A stretch of 64,000 bases of DNA, taken from positions 806,001 to 870,000 of the forward strand of contig NZ_FOPG01000001.1 of NCBI RefSeq assembly GCF_900113435.1, in the 5' to 3' direction. The notes under the pieces were generated by a model. That model saw only the letters and a program-made list of their open reading frames with translations. It was not told where the DNA came from and did no database searches. Shown one piece after another: positions 8,860 through 17,279 of the stretch (the first letter of the stretch is position 1; each line of letters starts with the position of its first letter). This DNA is from Sulfitobacter dubius. GTDB lineage: Bacteria; Pseudomonadota; Alphaproteobacteria; Rhodobacterales; Rhodobacteraceae. Position numbers and translations under genes: made by a program.

Positions 8860-9946
8860 ATCCGATCATCGGGCCACCCGGCCCTACGGTTTCGTCGTAG
8901 TGTCGCTTGAGCCGCATGAGCGCGATCCGCAGCACGATCTTGCCGGAGCGTGCCGACCATCCGAGCCGCTTTTCCGTGGTTTCCAACCCTTCCAGATAGC
9001 AACAACAGCGCAGCACCACGTCAGACAGACCGGGGCCAAGGTCGGCCATGGCATCGGCCACCCGCTTGCGTGCCTCAGCTGCTGCCATGACGCCAGAATT
9101 ATCGCCGCGCGCGGTTGGTTTTGCACCGGGGGTTAGAAAATTATCCCAGTTTTGCGTGATACTGCCGCCCATCTGCGCCAATTCAAAATCCTCACGCAGC
9201 CGTTCGCCTGCGTGCACCATTCCCTGCTCCAAGAAAGGCGTGCCAGATTTGTCGCGCCGCCGCGCAAGCGCGGAAAGCGGGCTTTCCGATAGGCAATAGC
9301 GACTGCGGCGCGGCTGCGCACCAGCTTTACCTTCCTCACCTGATTGATCGCAGGGCATCCCTGAAAACGTGGCCCGATCCTCGGCAAAGCCGCCTGCCGA
9401 TGTCTCACCCTGTTCGGCCATCATACGGCGCAATGCGCCTCGGCCCGCGCTGGTGATATGATAGCGGGTCACCCGCCCTGTGCTGCCCGGCGCAATCCAA
9501 TCCTTCAGCGCCATCGCCTGCGCCACGGCACTATCGACGACGGCAGTCCGCGCGCCGGGGCCAGTTTCTGTCTCGCGCACCACGACGGCATTTTCCATGC
9601 CCTCAGCCACGGCCAAGACGGCGCCGGTCTCATGCAAGCGACGTAGGACGCGCAACGCCTCGGCGGCGAACGTCATTTCATCGGGAAGTTGTGCCGAGCG
9701 CTTGTTCATTGTCACTGTCTTTCCTGCTGGGGGGCCAGCAGTACAATCCAAGCCACGCCGCACAGCGCCGAGCCTGCGCAGGGCTGCATCCACCAGCGGA
9801 TCGTCGCGCCGCGTCTCGATACGGCGAATTTGTCGCATGATCGTTGAGGCATGACAGCCAGCTTGGCGTGCCAAAGCCCGGATCGGTGCGCCGGTCTCCG
9901 TATGTGCGAGGTAATGCAGGGCCCCATGCGGCACCCATCCCGGCAT
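8858..9946 (-). CDS. Helix-turn-helix protein with C-terminal DUF6456 domain
   Basis: The N-terminus (MPGWVPHGALHYLAHTETG, then PIRALARQAGCHASTIMRQIRR) looks like a DNA-binding helix-turn-helix region. The C-terminus (EKRLGWSARSGKIVLRIALMRLKRHYD) is the DUF6456 signature found in Rhodobacterales and relatives. I prefer ATG 9946 (362 residues); a TTG at 10012 would add 22 residues with no family resemblance, and neither has a strong ribosome site. It may be a transcriptional regulator, but the target is unknown. The next gene on the other strand belongs to another lineage-restricted family, DUF6477. Confidence 0.8.
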   Translation of the reverse strand: MPGWVPHGALHYLAHTETGAPIRALARQAGCHASTIMRQIRRIETRRDDPLVDAALRRLGAVRRGLDCTAGPPAGKTVTMNKRSAQLPDEMTFAAEALRVLRRLHETGAVLAVAEGMENAVVVRETETGPGARTAVVDSAVAQAMALKDWIAPGSTGRVTRYHITSAGRGALRRMMAEQGETSAGGFAEDRATFSGMPCDQSGEEGKAGAQPRRSRYCLSESPLSALARRRDKSGTPFLEQGMVHAGERLREDFELAQMGGSITQNWDNFLTPGAKPTARGDNSGVMAAAEARKRVADAMADLGPGLSDVVLRCCCYLEGLETTEKRLGWSARSGKIVLRIALMRLKRHYDETVGPGGPMIG

Positions 9947-10225
9947 GACTGTCTGTTGGGTTTGGTAATGCGCCTTCAATTGACTGCCACTTCCATTTTG
10001 GCGGGTCCCCAAGCCGAGGAGTTATCCCCAGAGATATTCACAACCTATGGATGTTTTGGTTACCCGTTCGTTAAAATCATCGCGTTTGGATATCATTGTT
10101 TCCAAATGGTAAACAGCAAGGGAACGCGCCGCGCGGCGAGAACACGCAACACGCAACACCCGTAAAGGTTGTGAAACACTTCGCTTATCGGGGTGATTCA
10201 CCGCCCCTCAACTGGAGAGAGTGTA
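9947..10225. other. Divergent intergenic region upstream of DUF6456 and DUF6477 genes
   Basis: About 280 bases with no credible gene. It holds an inverted repeat TTTGGA (10085-10090)/TCCAAA (10101-10106), one DnaA-box-like TTATCCCCA near 10022, and a short GTGA-T-TCAC palindrome at about 10191-10199 just before the DUF6477 ribosome site. No clear -35/-10 pair was found. Confidence 0.5.
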
Positions 10226-10522
10226 ATGCAAGATCTGCTGACCATGCTGACAAGACTTCACCGGCCGCGCTTGCTGATGCGCGCCGCCCGCATCGGGGCC
10301 GAAGACTATCAACGCGGCACCCATTTGCCCCGTATATTGGGGTTCGGGTTCCTGCCGCGTCACGGTACCGCTTTGCTAAAGTTGATCGAGATTGAGGCCG
10401 ATTTGAACACCCAGCGCAAAGCCGCAGATGGGAGTTATAGCCTGATCCGCCATGTTGATGTGCTGATCGCAATGGTGGGCGAAGCGCGCTTTCTCAAAAC
10501 CACCCACCCCCCCAGCGCGTGA
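10226..10522 (+). CDS. DUF6477 family protein (98 aa)
   Basis: ATG 10226 follows GGAGAGA, a good ribosome site. The peptide (MQDLLTMLTRLHRPRLLMRAARIGAEDY...) and its C-terminal RHVDVLIAMVGEARFL match a small family that I know as DUF6477 in Rhodobacteraceae. It is predicted to be all-helical and cytosolic, without a signal peptide or membrane segment. Function is unknown. The DUF6456 gene is its divergent neighbour, which may mean shared regulation. Confidence 0.85.
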   Translation: MQDLLTMLTRLHRPRLLMRAARIGAEDYQRGTHLPRILGFGFLPRHGTALLKLIEIEADLNTQRKAADGSYSLIRHVDVLIAMVGEARFLKTTHPPSA

Positions 10523-10529
10523 CCCGATC

Positions 10530-10549
10530 GCGGGGGGATTGCCCCCCGC
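10530..10549. terminator. GC-rich hairpin between converging genes
   Basis: GCGGGGGG (10530-10537), loop ATTG, CCCCCCGC (10542-10549), perfect eight-pair stem between the DUF6477 stop and the MttB-family stop. No T tract on either side, so it is at most a weak bidirectional terminator. Confidence 0.4.
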
Positions 10550-10558
10550 CGGATTATC

Positions 10559-12097
10559 TTACGTAAAGCTATCGGGTTCTGCGGCTTTGCGCTCAACAAC
10601 AAAGGCATCAAGGGCTTCGCGAATACCCGGGTCCAACGCTGGTTGCTGGTAATCGGCCAGCAACTTTTCTACCCGTGCGGTGGCAAGCGCTTGTGTATCG
10701 CGCGCGCCTTCGTCTGACCATGTCTCAAAGGGTTTATAGTCCAGCAAATCCGACTTCCAAAACGCCTCGCGAAAGTTGCTCTGCGTATGAGCGCAGCCAA
10801 GGTAATGCCCCCCCGGCCCGACTTCGCGGATCGCGTCCATCGCTTGGGCGTTCACATCCATCTCCACCCCGCGGGCGAGGTGATGCAGGGTGCCCAGTTG
10901 GTCGGCATCCATGACGAATTTCTCGAAAGAAGACACAAGCCCCCCTTCCAGCCAGCCACAGGCGTGCAGCATGAAGTTCACCCCGGACAGAAGCCCCATG
11001 TTCAGACTGTTGGAGGTCTCATAGGCCGCCTGAGCATCGGGCAGTTTCGAGCCGTTGAAAGACCCGGCGCTCCGGTAAGGCAGGTTCAGTCTGCGGGCCA
11101 GTTGCCCAGCGCCATAGGTGATATGCGCAGCCTCAGGCGTGCCGAATGTGGGCGCACCGCTGTTCATATCGATGGAGGTCACGAAAGCCCCCATGATCAC
11201 TGGCGCACCGGGACGGACGAGCTGGCTATAGGCGATCCCTGCCAAAGTCTCGGCCAAGACCTGCGTCAATGTCCCTGCGACACTCACCGGGGCCATCGCA
11301 CCCCCGACGATGAAGGGCGAAATGATGCAGGCCTGATTGTTCTCGGCATAGACCTTGAGCGCGCCCATCATCACATCGTCAAACGTCATCGGCGAGTTGA
11401 TGTTGATGAGCGAGGTCATCACCGTGTTTTCCTGCACGAAGTCCTTACCGAAAAGGATGCCGCACATATCGACACTGTCTTGCGCCCGCGAAGGTTCGGT
11501 CACCGAGCCCATGAAGGGCTTGTCGCTCAGGGTCATATGCGCGTGTAGCATATCAAGGTGGCGCTTGTTCACCGGGATGTCGGTCGGCTCGCATACCGTC
11601 CCCCCCGAGTGATGCAGCCATTTGGACATATAGCCCAGCTTCACGAATTTCTCGAAGTCCGCCATCGTAGCATAACGGCGTCCCCCGGCGGCATCGCGCA
11701 CAAAAGGCGGGCCATAGACCGGGGCGAGGACGAGGCTCTTGCCCCCGATCATCACATCCCGCTCGCGGTTGCGCGCCACCTGGGTGATCGTTGACGGTGC
11801 CGTAGAGCACAGCTTGCGCGCCAGCCCCCGTGGGATGCGCACCCGCTCTCCCTGCACATCGGCACCGGCGTTGCGCCAGAGCGCCAGCGCATCGGGGTTA
11901 TCGGGGAAGTTCACACCGATCTCTTCCAGCACCGTGTCGGCGTTATGCTCGATGATCTGCAATGCTTCTTCGGTCAGCACTTCGAAGTTCGGGATATTAC
12001 GCTCGATATAGCGCGCTGTCTCAAAGGAGACCGCTGTGCGTGCCGCGCGCCGTGCCGCACCTCCGCCGCCGCGTGCCCGTCGTGCTGATTCCGCCAT
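10559..12097 (-). CDS. Trimethylamine methyltransferase family protein (MttB superfamily, non-pyrrolysine)
   Basis: The 512-residue protein has the MttB-like barrel sequence through its length (FEVLTEEALQIIEHNADTVLEEIGVNFP; PVIMGAFVTSIDMNSGAPTFGTPEAA; CAHTQSNFREAFWKSDLL). True MttB contains pyrrolysine encoded by in-frame UAG; this frame has none. Characterised non-pyrrolysine members demethylate quaternary amines such as glycine betaine, proline betaine or carnitine and pass the methyl group to a corrinoid protein. No corrinoid protein, RamA or MtbA gene is nearby. The N-terminus is rich in arginine and alanine (residues 4-21). Substrate unknown. Confidence 0.88.
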   Translation of the reverse strand: MAESARRARGGGGAARRAARTAVSFETARYIERNIPNFEVLTEEALQIIEHNADTVLEEIGVNFPDNPDALALWRNAGADVQGERVRIPRGLARKLCSTAPSTITQVARNRERDVMIGGKSLVLAPVYGPPFVRDAAGGRRYATMADFEKFVKLGYMSKWLHHSGGTVCEPTDIPVNKRHLDMLHAHMTLSDKPFMGSVTEPSRAQDSVDMCGILFGKDFVQENTVMTSLININSPMTFDDVMMGALKVYAENNQACIISPFIVGGAMAPVSVAGTLTQVLAETLAGIAYSQLVRPGAPVIMGAFVTSIDMNSGAPTFGTPEAAHITYGAGQLARRLNLPYRSAGSFNGSKLPDAQAAYETSNSLNMGLLSGVNFMLHACGWLEGGLVSSFEKFVMDADQLGTLHHLARGVEMDVNAQAMDAIREVGPGGHYLGCAHTQSNFREAFWKSDLLDYKPFETWSDEGARDTQALATARVEKLLADYQQPALDPGIREALDAFVVERKAAEPDSFT

Positions 12098-12296
12098 TGC
12101 TCATTCCTTCCCGCAACTCTTGACCTGTCACTAGCCCATTCCCAGCGCCCCCTTCGCGCGGATAACGTCCCCTAGCGGCAAAAAGCGACATCGCGTGCCG
12201 CCCGCGCGCCTCCTGCGCGGATTAAACGCCGCAGGTGCCTGTCTTCGGCCCGCTTGAGACTTGCCAGAGCGCGCCCACGGGCCTAATCACACCCCC

Positions 12297-13859
12297 ATGA
12301 CAGATATCACCCATGACCGCCTTCTTATCATCGACTTCGGCAGCCAGGTTACGCAGCTTATCGCGCGTCGCCTGCGGGAGCTGAATGTCTTTTGCGAAAT
12401 CCACCCGTTCAACACGGTGGACGATGCTTTCCTCAAGGAATTCGCGCCCAAGGCGGTGATCCTGTCGGGTGGCCCGTCCTCTGTGTTTGCCGAAGGCGCG
12501 CCAATGCCGCCGCAGGCTGTGTTTGAACTGGGCGTGCCGATCCTTGGCATCTGCTATGGCCAGCAGGTCATGATGCACTGCCTTGGCGGTCATGTGGAGC
12601 GTGGTCACGGCACCGCCGAGTTTGGCCGGGCCTTTGTCACCCCCACCGGGCAGCAGCTTGAACTGCTCGAAGGCTGGTTTGCCACCGACCGTGAGCAGGT
12701 CTGGATGAGCCACGGCGACCACGTCAGCAAGATCGCTCCGGGGTTTGAGGTCTATGGCACCTCCCCCAACGCGCCTTTCGCCATCACCGGCGACGTGTCG
12801 CGCAACTTCTACGCCGTGCAGTTCCACCCCGAGGTGCACCACACGCCCAACGGCCCGCGCCTTTATGAGAACTTCGTGCGTCTGGCAGGGTTCAAAGGCG
12901 ACTGGACGATGAGCGCCTACCGTGAGGAAGCCATTGCCGCGATCCGTGAGCAGGTTGGCGACCAGAAGGTGATCTGTGGCCTTTCCGGCGGCGTGGACTC
13001 CTCCGTCGCCGCCGTGCTGATCCACGAAGCCATTGGCGATCAGTTGACTTGCGTCTTCGTTGACCACGGTCTGCTGCGCAAGGGTGAGGCCGAAGAGGTC
13101 GTCACCATGTTCCGCGACCATTACAACATGCCCCTGATCCACGCCGATGAGCAGGAACTGTTCTTGGGCGAGCTCGACGGCGTCTCTGACCCCGAGACCA
13201 AGCGCAAGATTATCGGCAAACTCTTTATCGACGTGTTCCAGAAACACGCAAAAGACGTGGGCGATGCGACTTTCTTGGCCCAAGGCACGCTCTACCCTGA
13301 TGTGATCGAAAGCGTCAGCTTCTCGGGTGGTCCTTCGGTGACGATCAAAAGCCACCACAATGTCGGCGGCCTGCCCGAGAAGATGGGCCTGAAACTGGTC
13401 GAGCCGCTCCGCGAACTCTTCAAGGACGAAGTGCGCGAGTTGGGCCGCGAGCTGGGCCTGCCGCCCTCCTTTATCGGTCGCCACCCCTTCCCCGGTCCGG
13501 GCCTTGCGATCCGCTGCCCCGGTGAGATCACCCGCGAGAAACTAGCGATCCTGCGCGATGCCGATGCGGTCTATATCGACCAAATCCGCCGCCACGGCCT
13601 CTATGACGATATCTGGCAAGCCTTCGTAGCGATCCTGCCGGTGCGTACCGTGGGTGTGATGGGCGATGGCCGTACCTATGACTTCGCCTGCGCCCTGCGT
13701 GCGGTGACCTCTGTGGATGGGATGACGGCGGATTACTATCCCTTCTCGCATGACTTCCTTGGCGAGACCGCCACGCGGATCATCAACGAGGTGCCGGGCA
13801 TCAACCGTGTCACCTATGACATCACCTCGAAACCTCCGGGCACCATCGAGTGGGAATAA
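12297..13859 (+). CDS. guaA: GMP synthase (glutamine-hydrolysing)
   Basis: The start is ATG 12297 ([17 protein letters not shown]). The 520-residue protein has an N-terminal class I glutamine amidotransferase domain with nucleophile C86 in ILGICYGQQ, an ATP-pyrophosphatase domain with [12 protein letters not shown] at about residue 231, and the C-terminal dimerisation domain ending in GTIEWE. It aminates XMP to GMP in purine synthesis. The following small gene begins two bases after its stop, suggesting cotranscription. Confidence 0.97.
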   Translation: MTDITHDRLLIIDFGSQVTQLIARRLRELNVFCEIHPFNTVDDAFLKEFAPKAVILSGGPSSVFAEGAPMPPQAVFELGVPILGICYGQQVMMHCLGGHVERGHGTAEFGRAFVTPTGQQLELLEGWFATDREQVWMSHGDHVSKIAPGFEVYGTSPNAPFAITGDVSRNFYAVQFHPEVHHTPNGPRLYENFVRLAGFKGDWTMSAYREEAIAAIREQVGDQKVICGLSGGVDSSVAAVLIHEAIGDQLTCVFVDHGLLRKGEAEEVVTMFRDHYNMPLIHADEQELFLGELDGVSDPETKRKIIGKLFIDVFQKHAKDVGDATFLAQGTLYPDVIESVSFSGGPSVTIKSHHNVGGLPEKMGLKLVEPLRELFKDEVRELGRELGLPPSFIGRHPFPGPGLAIRCPGEITREKLAILRDADAVYIDQIRRHGLYDDIWQAFVAILPVRTVGVMGDGRTYDFACALRAVTSVDGMTADYYPFSHDFLGETATRIINEVPGINRVTYDITSKPPGTIEWE

Positions 13860-13861
13860 AC

Positions 13862-14140
13862 TTGAGGGTGGCCCTGACCGGCCACCTTCGCTGCGCCACC
13901 CCGGCCCAAGCGGACCGGGTGCGCGCAGGGCTTGACGCGCATCTGCGCCTCACCCGTGCCGAGCCGGGATGTTTGCGGTTCGACGTGACCCCCACCGATG
14001 ATCCGCTTGTCTGGCAAGTCTCAGAGCTTTTCACCGACCGTGCCGCCTTTGACGCCCACCAAACCCGCGCTGCGGCTTCTGACTGGGCCACACTTACTGC
14101 CGGGATCACACGCGACTATCAGATCACGAGCCCTGCATGA
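13862..14140 (+). CDS. Putative antibiotic-biosynthesis monooxygenase (ABM) fold protein
   Basis: I chose TTG 13862, two bases after the guaA stop, because GTGGGA lies at the right distance and the protein then starts MRVALTGHLRC like its relatives; GTG 13850 inside guaA is the alternative. The 92-residue protein has the ABM ferredoxin-like pattern: repeated LRLTRAEPGCLRFDVTPTDDPLVWQVSELFTDRAAFDAHQ. Members are small quinol or haem-related monooxygenases acting without cofactors. Its stop overlaps the next gene (ATGA). Function is inferred only at family level. Confidence 0.75.
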   Translation: MRVALTGHLRCATPAQADRVRAGLDAHLRLTRAEPGCLRFDVTPTDDPLVWQVSELFTDRAAFDAHQTRAAASDWATLTAGITRDYQITSPA

Positions 14141-15006
14141 CCCCCACCTTCCGCGCCGCCCTTTGGATGATCGGGTCTATCGGCTCCTTCTCGACCATGG
14201 CCGTGGCGGGGCGCGAGCTTTCGGCGCGGTTCGATACGTTTGAGGTGATGCTCTACCGCAGTGTGATCGGCGTGATCGTCGTCGTAACACTTGCCGGGGC
14301 CACCGGCGCATGGCGGCGGATCAACACCCGTAACTTCGGTCTACAACTTCTGCGCAACCTCGCGCATTTTACCGGGCAGAACCTATGGTTCCTGGCGGTG
14401 TCGCTAATCCCGCTGGCGCAGGTCTTCGCGCTTGAGTTCACCTCCCCGCTCTGGGTCATCGTCCTGTCGATCTTTTTGCTGGGAGAGCGGTTGACCGCGA
14501 CGCGGGCGCTGGCCGGGATTATGGGGTTCATCGGCATTCTGATCGTCGCACGGCCCGATATCGGTAACTTAAACACCGGCATTCTGGCAGCGGCGGGCTG
14601 TGCCGTTTTCTTTGCGCTGACCAATGTCCTAACAAAACGGTTAACGCGCACCCAAGGGATCACTACGATCCTGTTCTACCTCACCACACTGCAACTGGTT
14701 TTCGGCCTCATCGCCGCCGGATATGACGGAGATGTCGCGCTGCCCACGGCGGAAACAGCGCCCTTCCTGCTGCTGGTCGGCGCTTGCGGCCTGCTGGCTC
14801 ATTACTGCTTGACCAACGCGCTTAGCATTGCCCCTGCGACCGTGGTAGTGCCGATTGATTTTGTCCGCCTTCCGGCCATCGCGGTGGTGGGGATGTTGCT
14901 CTATGGTGAAGCGCTGGATGTCTGGGTGTTCATCGGTGCCGGGATCATCTTTGCAGGCAACTATCTCAACATCTGGTTCGAGACCCGCAAACCACACATT
15001 CAGTAA
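14137..15006 (+). CDS. EamA/DMT-family membrane transporter
   Basis: The 289-residue protein contains about ten hydrophobic segments arranged as two EamA repeats (roughly residues 5-135 and 150-280), for example GQNLWFLAVSLIPLAQVFALEFTSPLWVIVLS in the first half. Members of the drug/metabolite transporter superfamily export amino acids, purines or other metabolites; the substrate cannot be read from sequence. The start overlaps the previous stop (ATGA), so it is likely coupled to the ABM-like gene and guaA. Confidence 0.9.
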   Translation: MTPTFRAALWMIGSIGSFSTMAVAGRELSARFDTFEVMLYRSVIGVIVVVTLAGATGAWRRINTRNFGLQLLRNLAHFTGQNLWFLAVSLIPLAQVFALEFTSPLWVIVLSIFLLGERLTATRALAGIMGFIGILIVARPDIGNLNTGILAAAGCAVFFALTNVLTKRLTRTQGITTILFYLTTLQLVFGLIAAGYDGDVALPTAETAPFLLLVGACGLLAHYCLTNALSIAPATVVVPIDFVRLPAIAVVGMLLYGEALDVWVFIGAGIIFAGNYLNIWFETRKPHIQ

Positions 15007-15024
15007 TTTTGTCACAGAAATGCG

Positions 15025-15041
15025 CCTGACCTTAGGTCAGG
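15025..15041. promoter_or_regulatory. Perfect palindrome upstream of the FadL-like porin gene
   Basis: CCTGACC-TTA-GGTCAGG is a perfect seven-base dyad with a three-base centre. It ends two bases before the proposed -35 box and has no T tract, so it looks like an operator rather than a terminator. Regulator unknown. Confidence 0.5.
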
Positions 15042-15043
15042 AA

Positions 15044-15073
15044 TTGACGCAAACGGCAGCAATCCGCTTAGAT
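15044..15073 (+). promoter_or_regulatory. Candidate promoter of the FadL-like porin gene
   Basis: TTGACG (15044-15049), 18-base spacer, TTAGAT (15068-15073), about 50 bases before the start codon at 15124. Read by eye. Confidence 0.4.
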
Positions 15074-15123
15074 CATTCCAACCTGCGCCGAGGAGGATCG
15101 CCGCAGAACCTTGGGAGAGAAAC

Positions 15124-16224
15124 ATGAAATCACATTTCTTGGCACTTCCGGCGCTTCTGGCGTCGACCGCCGCCGTTCATGCGGGCGGCATTGATCGCTC
15201 TGGTCAGTCCATCAACGCCCTGTTCGAAAGCGGGCGTTATGCAGAGTTTAGCTTCGGGCATATCTCGCCCGACACATCGGGTACCTCGGTGGCTGGGCTT
15301 GGTAGCCGCGATTCTGGCAATGCGACAGAAAACTACTTGCAGTTCGGCGCAGCATACAAAGCCGATATCAACGATAAATGGTCTTATGCGATCATTTACG
15401 ATCAACCGTTTGGCGCAGATGTCGATTACCCCGCCGGCACGGGATACTACGCGGCTGGGTCACAGGCCGATCTTGACAGCCATGCGCTGACCGGGCTCAT
15501 GCGCTACCGCGTGAACGACAACTTCAGCGTTCATGGCGGCCTGCGTGTGCAGTCTATCGAAGCCACAGCGGCTGTGCCCTTCGTCTCGAACTATAGCGTG
15601 ACCGGTGATCGTGATATCGGTGTCGGCTATTCTGCTGGCGTTGCCTATGAGCGCCCCGACATCGCCATGCGCGTGTCCTTGACCTATAACTCCAAGATCA
15701 AGCACGACCTCGACACCAGCGAAAACTCTGTTGCGATCGGTAGCACGTCTACAAGTACAGAGATCGAAACCCCGCAGTCGTTGAATCTGGAGTTCCAGAC
15801 AGGGATCGCAGCCGATACACTTCTCTTTGGGGGCGTCCGCTGGGTCGATTGGTCTGAGTTCGACATTACCCCAAGGGATTATCGCACGCTGACAAGTGGC
15901 AACTCCCTCGTCAGCTATGACGACGATGTGTTCACCTACTCGCTGGGTGTGGGCCGCCGCCTAAATGACAACTGGTCAGTCTCGGCCTCCGTCGGTTACG
16001 AGAAATCCAACGGCGGCTTTGCTTCGAACCTCGGCCCGACCGATGGCAACAAGAGCCTTGCGCTGGCGGCCGTCTATACCCGCGACAATATGAAAATCAC
16101 CACCGGCGTGCGCTACGTCAACATCGGCGACGCGCAGACCGCGATTCCCGGCTTCGCCCCGGCGGCGGACTTTGAAGACAACGATGCCGTGGCCTTTGGT
16201 GTGAAAGTGGGCTTCACCTTCTGA
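15124..16224 (+). CDS. FadL/OmpP1-type outer-membrane transport protein
   Basis: ATG 15124 follows TTGGGAGAGAAAC. The 366-residue protein has a signal peptide (residues 1-20, ending AAVHAG), then GGIDRSGQSINALFESGRYAEFSFGHISP, typical of the FadL N-terminal hatch, and alternating beta-strand sequence ending in phenylalanine (VKVGFTF), the outer-membrane insertion signal. FadL proteins let hydrophobic molecules such as fatty acids or aromatics cross the outer membrane. It is framed by its own palindrome-bearing promoter region and a strong terminator, so it is probably a single regulated unit. Confidence 0.88.
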   Translation: MKSHFLALPALLASTAAVHAGGIDRSGQSINALFESGRYAEFSFGHISPDTSGTSVAGLGSRDSGNATENYLQFGAAYKADINDKWSYAIIYDQPFGADVDYPAGTGYYAAGSQADLDSHALTGLMRYRVNDNFSVHGGLRVQSIEATAAVPFVSNYSVTGDRDIGVGYSAGVAYERPDIAMRVSLTYNSKIKHDLDTSENSVAIGSTSTSTEIETPQSLNLEFQTGIAADTLLFGGVRWVDWSEFDITPRDYRTLTSGNSLVSYDDDVFTYSLGVGRRLNDNWSVSASVGYEKSNGGFASNLGPTDGNKSLALAAVYTRDNMKITTGVRYVNIGDAQTAIPGFAPAADFEDNDAVAFGVKVGFTF

Positions 16225-16248
16225 TCCACACCAGAACTGTTGAGATTA

Positions 16249-16279
16249 CGCCGCCCGAGCCTCTCGGGCGGCGTTTTTT
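16249..16279 (+). terminator. Rho-independent terminator after the FadL-like gene
   Basis: CGCCGCCCGAG (16249-16259), loop CCT, CTCGGGCGGCG (16263-16273), then TTTTTT. A perfect 11-pair stem. Confidence 0.95.
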
Positions 16280-16334
16280 ATGCATGCGCATCTTTCGGGT
16301 CGTGCTGGTCACTGGAACGGCCTAATCCCTAACC

Positions 16335-17267
16335 ATGATCACACAGAAAACCATCCCCCCGCGCGCTTGGATCGAAATGGGCTTTCTCGCTCTGCTCTGG
16401 GGCGCATCCTTTGTCGCCGTGCGGGTGGCGCTGGATGAAATCGGGCCGCTGACCTCAGTCGCGCATCGCGTGTTCTGGGCGATGCTGGTGCTTTGGGGCG
16501 CGGTCGCCGTTATGCGCCTGCCGCTACCGCGCGACCCGCGCATCTGGGCGGCCTTCCTGCTGATGGGGCTTTTGAACAATGTGATCCCCTTCTCGCTGAT
16601 GGCATGGGGGCAGTTGCACATCCCCTCGGGGCTGACCTCGATCCTCAATGCCGCCACGGCGATCTTTGGCGTCTTGGCCGCCGCGATCTTTCTGGCGGAT
16701 GAGCGGATCACCCCGCGCAAGGCGATCGGCGTCTGTCTCGGCTTTGCCGGGGTCAGCACCGCCATCGGTTTGGAAAACCTCACGAATTTCGATCTCGGCA
16801 GCCTTGCACAACTCGCCGTGCTGGGCGGGGCGATGTCCTATGCCATGGCCGGTGTCTGCGCGCGCAAACTGCTGCCGGCCCAGCCGCCGCAACTGGCCGC
16901 CGCCGGGATGCTAACAGGCTCTACGCTGATCATGCTGCCGCTGGCATGGGCCGTCGAAGGGCCGCTGACGCTCGACCTTGCCCCGGCCACGCTCATGGCC
17001 ATCGCCTATTATGCGCTGGCCGCCACGGCGCTGGCCTATCTGCTCTATTACCGCGTGCTGGCGATGGCGGGCAGCAGCAACCTTATGCTGGTGACGCTGC
17101 TGGTCGCCCCGGTGGCGATCCTGCTGGGCGCATGGCTGCGTGATGAGACCCTGCGCCCCGCTGCCTATGGCGGTTTTGCCCTTCTGGCGCTCGGGCTTCT
17201 GGTGCTCGATGGCCGCATCTGGCGTCTGGTGAAACACTGGGGTAGTCAGGGGAAACGAAGCACTTAA
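16335..17267 (+). CDS. EamA/DMT-family membrane transporter
   Basis: The 310-residue protein has about ten hydrophobic segments and two EamA halves. The first holds LALLWGASFVAVRVALDEIGPLTSVAHRVFWAM and the second begins near NFDLGSLAQLAVLGGAMSYAMAGVCARKLL. It is only distantly similar to the DMT protein 1.3 kb upstream, so the two are not a recent duplication. Substrate unknown; export of a metabolite is the family expectation. The next gene starts 12 bases after the stop and is probably cotranscribed. Confidence 0.9.
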   Translation: MITQKTIPPRAWIEMGFLALLWGASFVAVRVALDEIGPLTSVAHRVFWAMLVLWGAVAVMRLPLPRDPRIWAAFLLMGLLNNVIPFSLMAWGQLHIPSGLTSILNAATAIFGVLAAAIFLADERITPRKAIGVCLGFAGVSTAIGLENLTNFDLGSLAQLAVLGGAMSYAMAGVCARKLLPAQPPQLAAAGMLTGSTLIMLPLAWAVEGPLTLDLAPATLMAIAYYALAATALAYLLYYRVLAMAGSSNLMLVTLLVAPVAILLGAWLRDETLRPAAYGGFALLALGLLVLDGRIWRLVKHWGSQGKRST

Positions 17268-17279
17268 CCTTGGTGATAC

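Noticed and set aside
10022..10030. DnaA box and possible replication origin
   Set aside because: A single one-mismatch TTATCCCCA without a cluster or AT-rich unwinding region.
10559..12097. Pyrrolysine-containing methyltransferase
   Set aside because: The frame contains no in-frame TAG and no pyl genes are nearby.
12222..13484. 420-codon antisense frame over guaA
   Set aside because: Shadow of a well-conserved gene.
14137..17267. Recent duplication of two EamA transporters
   Set aside because: The two proteins are clearly divergent and lie in separate transcription units.
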